From an uncultured Desulfomonile sp. (lineage in GTDB: Bacteria > Desulfobacterota > Desulfomonilia > Desulfomonilales > Desulfomonilaceae), in the NCBI GenBank assembly GCA_903853735.1, contig CAINUH010000473.1, positions 1 to 10,830 of the forward strand: DNA of 10,830 bases. Direction: 5' to 3'. The position numbers and the translations under genes were made by a program. Numbering within the stretch: position 1 is the stretch's first letter; each line of letters opens with the position of its first letter. Positions 1 to 6,398 of the stretch are shown piece after piece. Under the pieces are notes generated by a model, which was given only the letters and a program-made list of their open reading frames with translations, was not told the DNA's origin and searched no databases.

Positions 1-392
1 GGATCGTCAGCCAGGAGGAACCTAAGGGGTTGTCGTGACAACAATTCCCCATAAACCGCTGTGATCTGATGGGGGAGCGGATCTACCAGAGAAGTGTGTA
101 CAGCCAGGAGAGGATCGAAAAGATAGGCTAATTGAATTCGTCGTGCTTCGCTCACGAGGCGGAACAGCGACCCATCTCCCTCAAAACTCCATGGCTTGCC
201 AATAGTCACGATCTCGAGGGTTGGTTCGCGGTCGCGATAGATCAGCTCACTTCCCAGACGTCCGGTTGAGTCCTTGTACGTCAGTTCTATGGCTACCGAC
301 CCAATCCACTTCACATCTACTACGGTCACTGATCCCGCTGGGAGAATCCCCTTTACAGAGGCCCCTCGTGTGAGTTCCTCGAGCTTTGCCAT
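1..392 (-). CDS. SNF2/HepA-like helicase, N-terminal part (cut by window edge)
   Basis: This is the first 130 codons of a large gene that leaves the window on the left; the reading frame is open throughout. The start is ATG at 392-390, with a strong AAGGAGG ribosome binding site 8-9 bases upstream (+ strand 401-410). The protein opens MAKLEELTRGASVKGIL, followed by VTVVDVKWIG, LTYKDSTGRLG and HTSLVDPLPHQITAVYGE, and it ends RFLLADDP. From memory, this pattern is that of the roughly 1000-residue SNF2/HepA-like 'helicase-related' proteins. In them a beta-rich N-terminal segment precedes the Q-motif-like PLPHQ and the Walker A motif LADDPGAGKT. Here the edge falls directly after LADDP, so Walker A, DEAH and the rest are not visible. 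Such helicases often lie beside DNA methylases and ATPases in anti-phage islands (DISARM DrmD-like or DUF1156/DUF499 loci). Membership of such a system is inference, because no partner gene is in view. It is the last gene of the - strand cluster seen here. Confidence 0.8.
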   Translation of the reverse strand, partial: MAKLEELTRGASVKGILPAGSVTVVDVKWIGSVAIELTYKDSTGRLGSELIYRDREPTLEIVTIGKPWSFEGDGSLFRLVSEARRIQLAYLFDPLLAVHTSLVDPLPHQITAVYGELLSRQPLRFLLADD

Positions 393-500
393 GGATCAAA
401 TGACCTCCTTCTCGCTGTTTTGGGCCAAGGTTCACCGGCTGGCTACTGAAGCTATCCTAAACGCTTCCAACGTTCGGTGGTCTAGTGACAGGGTCAGGGT

Positions 501-752
501 TTATCTGATGGTTGCCAGGCCTCCAAGTCTCTGTTCTAATTCAATCGTCAGGTCCATTAATACAAAATGGACTGCGAGGATGTCTTCTTTGATGATGAGT
601 TTTATCTGCTCATCCACCCCCTCGGGCAAGGTCTTCCCGTGCTTCGCCAGTAAGTCTATCGCATTTGCGAGGACTTCTTTCTCCAAGGTTTTGATTGCTT
701 GGGGTGGCCATGGGGGATTCCCTCGGCAATCCCACGGAGAGTATGCTGACAT
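501..752 (-). CDS. Small hypothetical protein, 83 aa
   Basis: I do not recognise a family. The frame starts at ATG 752-750 with an in-frame stop (TAG) five codons upstream, and no clear Shine-Dalgarno sequence precedes it. The first 17 residues are Pro/Trp-rich (SPWDCRGNPPWPP). Residues 18-78 look strongly helical and charged (TLEKEVLANAIDLLAKHGK, EQIKLIIKEDILAVHF, LTIELEQRLG), with no membrane segment. The gene lies on the same strand as its neighbours, 34 bases after the broken frame and 108 bases before the start of the SNF2-like helicase, so it could be co-transcribed with that helicase. It could be a small accessory or antitoxin-like protein, but nothing in the sequence settles this. A chance open frame is also possible, although the residue composition looks genuine. 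Confidence 0.5.
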   Translation of the reverse strand: MSAYSPWDCRGNPPWPPQAIKTLEKEVLANAIDLLAKHGKTLPEGVDEQIKLIIKEDILAVHFVLMDLTIELEQRLGGLATIR

Positions 753-786
753 CGAAACGCAAATCTATATACGGTGAAATAACGGA

Positions 787-1284
787 TTACTTGCCTCGAT
801 CATTTAGTAATGAGATCCGGGGATTCCCGAGATCCGTGTCCCAAAACACCAACTTGGGATCCAATTGCCCGTCATTGTCTCTGAACTGGAAAAGGACACT
901 AATTCTAGAACCGTTTAGCAGGTGGCGTAGGAAGGCGCCTAATCCGGTAGATAAGTAGTCGCTTATAATCAGGATGCGCTTTTCGCCTGTACGAATGATC
1001 GTTTCATGGGGACCCTGAGCAGCGGCATGGATAGCTGATACGGCGTCGGGGCGTTTCTTATTTTCCTCAAGGAAAGCCTAGGGCGATCACCGTACCACGG
1101 CGCAAACATCCATTCCTGGTTTGCTACCACACAGCCCTTGGCGTCAGCTACTTCGGCTTTCAAAAAAACTCCCCTACGATTCGAATCCGTAGGGACTGAA
1201 TGGGCCGGGCCAATGTTGGTCACACCACGCGTAATAGGAGTCGAACAAACGGATTTCACGCTCGATCTTGACGTAGCTCCTCCA
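787..1284 (-). pseudogene. Frame-disrupted coding region, about 165 codons, no start codon
   Basis: Three consecutive stretches read like protein but change frame. Positions 1284-1177 give a frame containing YVKIEREIRLFDSYYAWCDQ and HWPGPFSPYG, which stops at TAG 1176-1174. From about 1176 to 1081 the frame one base later carries VFLKAEVADAKGCVVANQEW and MFAPWYGDRP. From 1077 to 787 the first frame resumes for 96 residues, including AFLEENKKRPDAVSAIHAAA, GEKRILIISDYLSTGLGAFL and VFWDTDLGNPRISLLNDRGK, and ends at TAA 789-787. The two shifts (+1, then -1) cancel, so the whole stretch stays a multiple of three. No ATG, GTG or TTG opens the first piece, although GGAGGA follows directly on the preceding gene's stop. 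I recognise no family. It may be a decayed gene, a gene with two base-call errors, or the former C-terminal part of the preceding zinc-binding protein, with which it shares a frame. Confidence 0.5.
1172..1194. repeat. Near-perfect palindrome with one extra base
   Basis: On the + strand the arms are CCCTAC-GATTC and GAATC-GTAGGG, 11 bp each and meeting without a loop. One unpaired C interrupts the right arm at 1187-1188. Without that base the site would be a perfect 22-bp palindrome. The centre, GATTCGAATC, resembles a tRNA T-loop, but the flanks do not fold as a tRNA. It lies inside the frame-disrupted coding region, exactly where the reading frame shifts. Its function is unknown; it could be a protein-binding or recombination site, or coincidence. 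Confidence 0.5.
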
Positions 1285-1473
1285 TTAAGGTACAGGCGGC
1301 TCATGATCCTTGCAAAATGGTGCCTCGCCGACCACCGGCACTTGGCAGACACGGCACAAGCTTCTCCTCACAGGGTCTTTGATGTCCACGCAGGGATCAC
1401 CGCTCTCGTCCCCCGATAAGTTGGACTGTGCCTCCAGTTCCTTCTCCAGATTGGTTTTTCTTGTTTCAGACAT
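1285..1473 (-). CDS. Small zinc-finger-like protein, 62 aa
   Basis: The start ATG (1473-1471) is chosen because a strong AAGGAGG lies about 8 bases upstream. A longer version from TTG 1527 would have no such signal. The N-terminal half is acidic and polar (MSETRKTNLEKELEAQSNLS), and the C-terminal half carries C40-R-V-C43, then C54-K-D-H57, a CxxC...CxxH arrangement typical of a small treble-clef or zinc-ribbon knuckle. A further Cys is at position 28. The family is not recognised; a structural zinc site is inferred from spacing alone. The gene follows the Ski2-like helicase by 79 bases on the same strand, so it may share its transcript. Its stop TAA is followed at once by GGAGGA. The same reading frame then continues open for 37 more codons, so this protein may once have been longer. 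Confidence 0.7.
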   Translation of the reverse strand: MSETRKTNLEKELEAQSNLSGDESGDPCVDIKDPVRRSLCRVCQVPVVGEAPFCKDHEPPVP

Positions 1474-1525
1474 TATCAAGTCCTCCTTGCTTTCCTCGCT
1501 GAGATTCAGGCTTCCTCTCCGGTTC

Positions 1526-1553
1526 AAAAAATCCGCTTTCTCGGTTTTCGGAT
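1526..1553 (-). terminator. Possible weak rho-independent terminator
   Basis: Directly after the helicase stop codon, the - strand reads ATCCG, a 13-base spacer, CGGAT and a run of six T. A competing smaller hairpin is CCG-AGAAAG-CGG before the same T run. The five-bp stem is short and the loop long, so termination would be partial at best. That would let some transcription reach the zinc-finger gene downstream. Confidence 0.3.
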
Positions 1554-3643
1554 CAAACCAGCGGGGGCCTTATCAGCAGCGGTATGCCCCCGCGTGCCGT
1601 CTTCGCAAGCTCAGGTTCTACGGCCTCAAGCGATATGAGTTGTCGGAGATGGTCGGCTGTGCGAAGGATGAGCATGGAAAGATCCCCTTCGTCCGCGCTG
1701 ATGTGGGAAATTAGTTCGTCCCAGTCGACTTCTTCGGCCCAAAGGAATACTGAAGCCGCCGGCCAAAACATTATTGACGGCGCCGAGAAGCCTCTGGCTA
1801 TCATAAACTGAACCAGCGGCTTGAGCCTTTGAATCATCCTTCTGAACCTCTTCCACAGGGGACGCGTCCTTTCCCAGATCTCTCGGCTCACAAATACGTC
1901 TCGATCTTTGTCCACAACGAAAGGCGCTATGACTGCCGCCAACTCCTGCGAATCCAGACCGTTGAATTCTCCCGCCCTGATAAGTTCGGCTATCAACAAT
2001 GGGTGATCCAGCCTCAGTTGAGCAGCCCAGCGGCCGTCATAGGTGGGAGCGCCCTGAGCGTCCACATAGTCAAGTTCCTCCAGCAAGTTGAGGTGATTCT
2101 GGAAATCCTTTAACAGTCGTACCTGAGCCTCCCGTTTTCGCCTGGGGTTTTCGTGAAAGGCTGCGAAGGAAAGTCCAAGGAGTTTCTTGACTCCTTCCGG
2201 ATCGTGCGACAACAGCAGGTTCAGTGTCATTGAAAAATTGACGGCTATTTTGGATTGGAGCGGCTCTGGTGGTGAGAAAAACAATTCCTTTATCAGTGGG
2301 ACATTCATATACCGACCAGGTACAACCAGAACGAACCCAACCTTGTCCATGCCGCGTCTTCCGGCCCGTCCTGTCATCTGATGAAGGTCGGTTGCCGTCA
2401 TGTCAACAAAACTCCTGCCATCAAAACGGTCGCTCTGAAGAAGAACTACCGTCCGAGCCGGGAAGTTTACCCCCGCTGCCACAGTGGAAGTGGAGAAAAT
2501 TGCGTCGAGATGCCCTAGCCCCATCATTCTTTCTATCAGCAAGCGCCATGCAGGTAACTGCCCTGCATGATGCGACCCTGCACGACACTCGAGAAGGCGG
2601 TCCACCTGTGACCTACCCTTTAGTTCAGGGTACAGATCCACCTGCTCTCTTACCGACTCGGAGAATCCTCCCTCATCAGCATCAAAAGGAGAATCCGAGA
2701 GACTTTCAATAGCGCGATCGCAATCGGATCTGGATTTGAGAAAAATAATGGCCGGCAGAAGACTAGACTGTCTAAGTGTTTCAATTATGGCGTTTATATC
2801 AGGAGAGCCCTCGCGTGTGAATCTTTTTCGCCCCGTTTGCTCCTTTACGCAGGTCGCTACTGTGGGAAACAGCCGTGCGCCTCTGAAAAACGGGGTCAAC
2901 TCCCCCCCTGGCGCCAGAAACAGGGCGTGAAGGGGGACGGGCCGAATTTCCGAGTGAACTATGGCGCAAGGGGAATTGCGGACATTTTCAAGCCACCTAG
3001 CCAATTCCTGGGCATTTGAGATTGTGGCGGACAGGAGCAGGAGTCTTACTCGACGGGGCAGATAAATCAGCACCTCTTCCCACACCACACCCCGATCCAA
3101 ATCCCCCAGGTAGTGAGCTTCGTCAAGAATGACGAGATCCACGGCCAGATCAACCCCGGCATCCATGGCATCGTAGAGCTGATTGCGTAGAATCTCCGTG
3201 GTTCCCACTATCAGGGGAGCATCAGCGTTTTCCTTCCGATCACCTGTCAGTATACCCACTTTGTCCGGACCGAGAGCGCTGCCGAATTCATCGTACTTGG
3301 CATTTGACAGAGCCTTCAATGGAGTCGCATACCAGACTCCGCATCCTCGGGAAAGATATTCCTTGGCAGCTTCAAGAGCTATCCAGGTTTTTCCTGAACC
3401 CGTCGGAGCGCTTACCAAAACATCCCGTCGTCGGACGCAGTCCAGAGCGTTAAGTTGGAAAGGATCCGGGATGAAGGGCGATGGCTCCGGCTTCCCAATT
3501 TCGGCCAGGAGTTTTGCAGTCTCCTGATGAATACGTGTAACCCATGGCTCTTTTTCCCTTGCGGGACGGGTCTTCTTCTGCCCTTTTATGTGGCTGGGTT
3601 TCCGTGAGGCAATGACTTTCCTTTTAAGATTAAGAGGTCTCAT
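1553..3643 (-). CDS. Ski2-like DExH-box helicase with DSHCT-like C-terminus, 696 aa
   Basis: This is an ATP-dependent superfamily 2 helicase. It has a basic N-terminal tail (residues 1-32), a Q-motif-like PFIPDPFQLNAL (56-67), Walker A APTGSGKT (79-86), motif Ia ATPLKALSNAKYDEF (106-120), motif Ib GTTEILRNQL (147-156), Walker B LDEAH (173-177), motif III SATIS (205-209), motif IV PAIIFLKSRSDCDRA (297-311), SHHAGQLP (357-364), motif V STVAAGVNFPAR (386-397) and motif VI HQMTGRAGRRGMD (421-433). The motif V/VI wording and a C-terminal segment at about 557-670 (LDSQELAAVIAPFVVD, EGDLSMLILRTADHLRQL) match the Ski2/Mtr4/Dob1 group, whose DSHCT domain ends in the same way. Eukaryotic members unwind RNA for the exosome; the bacterial role is unclear. 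At 696 residues it is far shorter than Mtr4 and lacks room for the arch domain. No ribosome binding site precedes ATG 3643. It diverges from phoB and heads the - strand cluster. Confidence 0.9.
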   Translation of the reverse strand: MRPLNLKRKVIASRKPSHIKGQKKTRPAREKEPWVTRIHQETAKLLAEIGKPEPSPFIPDPFQLNALDCVRRRDVLVSAPTGSGKTWIALEAAKEYLSRGCGVWYATPLKALSNAKYDEFGSALGPDKVGILTGDRKENADAPLIVGTTEILRNQLYDAMDAGVDLAVDLVILDEAHYLGDLDRGVVWEEVLIYLPRRVRLLLLSATISNAQELARWLENVRNSPCAIVHSEIRPVPLHALFLAPGGELTPFFRGARLFPTVATCVKEQTGRKRFTREGSPDINAIIETLRQSSLLPAIIFLKSRSDCDRAIESLSDSPFDADEGGFSESVREQVDLYPELKGRSQVDRLLECRAGSHHAGQLPAWRLLIERMMGLGHLDAIFSTSTVAAGVNFPARTVVLLQSDRFDGRSFVDMTATDLHQMTGRAGRRGMDKVGFVLVVPGRYMNVPLIKELFFSPPEPLQSKIAVNFSMTLNLLLSHDPEGVKKLLGLSFAAFHENPRRKREAQVRLLKDFQNHLNLLEELDYVDAQGAPTYDGRWAAQLRLDHPLLIAELIRAGEFNGLDSQELAAVIAPFVVDKDRDVFVSREIWERTRPLWKRFRRMIQRLKPLVQFMIARGFSAPSIMFWPAASVFLWAEEVDWDELISHISADEGDLSMLILRTADHLRQLISLEAVEPELAKTARGGIPLLIRPPLV

Positions 3644-3871
3644 AAGTGTAGGCTAGGCTACATCAACCCGCTAAAGATGACAAGGCCGCATGGCTGAAAT
3701 GTTCACTGATCAAGTCTTCTCACTGCCGGGTGAACGTCCGAGCGCCTGATTCAAATTGTTTGTTCCTGGAGAGGTTTGGTGTAATCTTAACGAGGACGAT
3801 GGCCGCTGCCTGGTTGTCAACTTTGGAAATTTTTATTAGCTGGTATCGCGTAATTGATCGAGATAAAAGTC
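3644..3871. other. Divergent intergenic region between helicase and phoB
   Basis: This 228-base spacer must hold promoters for both directions. Towards phoB, TTGTCA at 3814-3819 is followed by an AT-rich stretch and TATTAG at 3834-3839, but the 14-base spacing is shorter than normal for sigma-70. TTGTCAA resembles a half of the Pho box (CTGTCAT), but I find no second copy at the expected 11-base step, so a PhoB operator is not supported. A short direct repeat, TAGCC-TAGCC, lies next to the helicase start on the - strand. Confidence 0.4.
3655..3683 (-). promoter_or_regulatory. Candidate promoter for the Ski2-like helicase
   Basis: The - strand reads TTGTCA (3683-3678), a 17-bp spacer, then TAGCCT (3660-3655). 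The -35 element is good and the -10 element is poor. Transcription would begin near 3648, only a few bases before ATG 3643. This fits the lack of a Shine-Dalgarno sequence and suggests a leaderless or nearly leaderless message. It rests on sequence match only. Confidence 0.3.
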
Positions 3872-4558
3872 ATGGCCAAGGAACGAATTCTTGTAGTGGA
3901 TGATGAAGAGGATATACTCGAACTGGTGAGGTACAATCTGGCAAAGGAGGGCTACGAGGTTGTGTGCGTCGAATCCGGCGAGGATGCGCTTAAGTGCGTT
4001 AGTCAACAGCGGCCCGGCTTAATTTTGCTTGATCTTATGCTTCCCGGCCTGGATGGTCTTGATGTATGCCAAGAGTTGCGAAGAAACCCTGACACGTCTG
4101 ATGTCCCAATAATAATGCTCACAGCCAAGGGAGAGGATGCCGACATAATCACCGGCCTGGAACTGGGCTCGGACGATTACATTACAAAACCCTTCAGCCC
4201 GAGAGTGCTGTTGGCCCGAGTACGGGCAGTCCTGCGTCGGAAAAAAAAGACTCAGGTCGATCCCTCTGCGGTCGTCAAGATCCATGACCTGGTAATTAAC
4301 CCGTCTCGGCATGAGGTTCTCGTCAAAGGACAGCCTGTGCTCCTCACAGCGACTGAATTCCGGATTCTGCTATTTCTCGCACGGAGGCCCGGATGGGTTT
4401 TCAGCCGGGATCAGATAATAAACGCGGTCAGGGGGGAAGATTACCCAGTAACCGACCGATCTGTGGATGTCCAGATCGTTGCACTCCGCAAAAAACTTGG
4501 AGAATTAGGGAATTTCATAGAGACTGTCCGAGGCGTAGGTTACAGGTTCAAGGAGTGA
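3872..4558 (+). CDS. phoB: Phosphate regulon response regulator PhoB, 228 aa
   Basis: PhoB is the cytoplasmic DNA-binding regulator that PhoR phosphorylates when phosphate is scarce; it then activates pst and other Pho genes. The receiver domain (residues 3-120) shows the acidic pair D10-D11, phosphoacceptor D54 in LLDLMLPGLDG, T84, Y103 and K106 in DDYITKPFSP. A winged-helix OmpR/PhoB-type domain occupies about 130-228, with LTATEFRILLFLARRPGWVF, RSVDVQIVALRKKL and the terminal ETVRGVGYRFKE. An upstream in-frame TTG at 3854 would add six residues, but ATG 3872 gives the family's normal start (MAKERILVVDDEED) and length. The ribosome binding site is weak. The stop is three bases before phoR, so the two are translated as a pair. 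The assignment to PhoB rather than another OmpR-type regulator rests on sequence plus the phoR, phoU and pst neighbours. Confidence 0.93.
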   Translation: MAKERILVVDDEEDILELVRYNLAKEGYEVVCVESGEDALKCVSQQRPGLILLDLMLPGLDGLDVCQELRRNPDTSDVPIIMLTAKGEDADIITGLELGSDDYITKPFSPRVLLARVRAVLRRKKKTQVDPSAVVKIHDLVINPSRHEVLVKGQPVLLTATEFRILLFLARRPGWVFSRDQIINAVRGEDYPVTDRSVDVQIVALRKKLGELGNFIETVRGVGYRFKE

Positions 4559-4561
4559 TCC

Positions 4562-6346
4562 ATGGGCAAAAGGCGTAGACTGACCCGAAAGTTGTTCCTC
4601 TTGCATAGCATCGTGCTGCTGGCGGCCGTGGCCATTACCGGCTGGTACATTGGCCAAACGGTGTCTGGGCAGTGCATGGAAAGCGCCCTTTTCCATCTCA
4701 AGGCCCAGACGAGTCTCTTGGAGAAAGTGGCTCAGGGAAAATTTTCGGAAAACCATTCCCAAGAACTCGATGAGATTCTCAAGGAGGTTGCGGCAAAGAC
4801 GCCGGCTCATCTTACAGTATTCCTATCGTCGGGAGAGATCATTGCCGACTCCATAGAGACCCCGGCTAGGAAAATGGACTACATGCCAGAAGTTAAAGAC
4901 GCCCTTGAGGGCAAACCGAGCACCCTGACTCGGCCCAGTTTGACAACAGACCTGAACATGACCTATTTGGCCGTACCGGTGGTGGAAGGCGGCCGGGTTG
5001 CCGGAGTTGTGAGGGCCGGCGTGGCGGCAGATTCAACTAAATGTTGGCCTAAATTAGGTTACACTGAACTCACCCTTGGCGCAATTCTGGTAGTCGTATT
5101 TGCGGGCATTACAAGTCGGTACGTTTCACGTAGAATTAGAGTTCCCATTGCGGAATTGCGCAGGGCTGCATCGAGTTTTGAGTCAACAGACCTGGATTAC
5201 CGTCTCGATGTTTCCGATTCCGAAGAATTCGGGCCCCTTGCCCACGACCTCAACACCTTGGCTGCGCAGCTTCGGGAAAGAATGACTCTTATTCTAGGCC
5301 AGCGCAATGAACTGGAAGCCGTTTTGGGCGGAATGGTGGAAGCTGTCTTACTTATCGATACAGGGGAGAGAGTACTGAGGGTCAATCGAGCCGGTGAGCG
5401 GCTGTTCCGCATAGACGAAAACCTGGTAAAGAATCGCTCAGTACAAGAGGCCATAAGAAACACGGATCTGCACCGGTTCATTACCAGGACCCTTGGCGGC
5501 CAGGGACCGATCGAGGGTGACATCACTATTATCGGACCGCCGGACAAATTTCTTCAAGCACACGGGACAACGCTCGAGGATGCCGATGGCAATATATCAA
5601 GCGCCATTGTGGTGCTCAATGACGTCACTCGCCTGAAGACCCTTGAGAACATACGGAGAGACTTCGTTGCAAACGTGTCCCACGAACTGAAAACACCCAT
5701 CACGTCGATCAAAGGTTTCCTTGAAACACTGAGAGACGGCGCCGTCATCGACCCGGAAAACACCACCAAGTTTCTTGAAATAATAATAAAACATGCTGAC
5801 AGGCTCAGTGAAATCATCGAGGACCTTCTGAGTCTCTCAAGGATTGAACGAGACCGGGAACGAGGAGAAATCGTTCTGGAAGAAGGGCCGATTATCCCTG
5901 TTCTTGAATCAGTGGTCAGGGCTTGCGCAAAGAGATGCGCCATCAAAAATATAGCAATCCAGCTTGACTTCCCCGGAGACATTATAGCTCGAATCAATAC
6001 CACTCTCCTTGAACAGGCCGTTGTCAACCTCGTGGATAATGCGGTTAAGTATAGCGAGCCAGGAAGTTCGGTCCTTATACAAGCTTTTAAAAATGATGAC
6101 CGTATTACTATCCGGGTCAAAGACAGCGGTTGTGGGATTCCCAAGGAGCATCTTACGAGGATTTTTGAGCGATTTTACAGGGTTGATAAGGCAAGGTCTC
6201 GCAAGGTGGGCGGGACTGGTTTGGGCCTTTCCATCGTCAGGCACATAGTGAACGCACACGGTGGAGAAATTTCAGTAGAAAGCTCTCCAGGACGGGGCAG
6301 CGCCTTTTCCATTTGTCTTCCAGTTACAATGGATTTGACAATTTAG
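4562..6346 (+). CDS. phoR: Phosphate regulon sensor histidine kinase PhoR, 594 aa
   Basis: PhoR is a membrane sensor kinase that phosphorylates PhoB. It has TM1 at about 11-30, an extracytoplasmic sensor region at about 31-167, TM2 at about 168-184 and a HAMP-like linker at about 185-240. A PAS domain follows at about 250-355 (GGMVEAVLLIDTGERVLRVN). The dimerisation/phosphoacceptor box FVANVSHELKTPITSIKGFL has His374. The ATPase domain has an N box LVDNAVKYS (N493), a G1 box DSGCGIP (521-527), an F box IFERFYRVD and a G2 box GGTGLGLSIV (550-559). E. coli PhoR (about 430 aa) lacks a large extracytoplasmic domain; this longer layout is common in Gram-positives and deltaproteobacteria. AAGGAG overlaps the phoB stop and lies six bases before ATG 4562, pointing to coupled translation. 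phoU follows after 52 bases. Confidence 0.93.
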   Translation: MGKRRRLTRKLFLLHSIVLLAAVAITGWYIGQTVSGQCMESALFHLKAQTSLLEKVAQGKFSENHSQELDEILKEVAAKTPAHLTVFLSSGEIIADSIETPARKMDYMPEVKDALEGKPSTLTRPSLTTDLNMTYLAVPVVEGGRVAGVVRAGVAADSTKCWPKLGYTELTLGAILVVVFAGITSRYVSRRIRVPIAELRRAASSFESTDLDYRLDVSDSEEFGPLAHDLNTLAAQLRERMTLILGQRNELEAVLGGMVEAVLLIDTGERVLRVNRAGERLFRIDENLVKNRSVQEAIRNTDLHRFITRTLGGQGPIEGDITIIGPPDKFLQAHGTTLEDADGNISSAIVVLNDVTRLKTLENIRRDFVANVSHELKTPITSIKGFLETLRDGAVIDPENTTKFLEIIIKHADRLSEIIEDLLSLSRIERDRERGEIVLEEGPIIPVLESVVRACAKRCAIKNIAIQLDFPGDIIARINTTLLEQAVVNLVDNAVKYSEPGSSVLIQAFKNDDRITIRVKDSGCGIPKEHLTRIFERFYRVDKARSRKVGGTGLGLSIVRHIVNAHGGEISVESSPGRGSAFSICLPVTMDLTI

Positions 6347-6398
6347 TTAAAGTTATGTACACGACCACTTAATCCCACATGGAGAAGGGGCCCGGTCT

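Noticed and set aside
274..777. A 167-codon open frame on the + strand
   Set aside because: It lies antisense to the helicase start and the 83-residue frame. Its protein is Ser/Pro-rich and low in structure, and it has no ribosome binding site.
713..828. Two copies of GGGGATTCCC (713-722 and 819-828)
   Set aside because: The motif is ten bases, there are only two copies, and both lie in coding-like sequence. No further copies or flanking structure suggest an element.
1138..1200. T-loop-like TTCGAATC core suggesting a tRNA gene or tRNA-derived attachment site
   Set aside because: No anticodon arm, D arm or seven-base acceptor stem fits around it on either strand. The sequence is better explained as the palindrome inside a coding-like stretch.
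969..1352. A 127-residue gene read in one frame from ATG 1352
   Set aside because: Only its middle part looks like protein. The flanking parts are better coded in the other frame, and it overlaps the well-supported zinc-finger gene, so it is treated as part of the frame-disrupted region.
3800..3871. Possible Pho box upstream of phoB
   Set aside because: Only one partial half-site (TTGTCAA) is present, without a second copy at the expected spacing.
5554..6144. A 196-codon open frame on the - strand inside phoR
   Set aside because: Serine/arginine-rich antisense shadow of the phoR kinase domain, whose motifs are all intact on the + strand.
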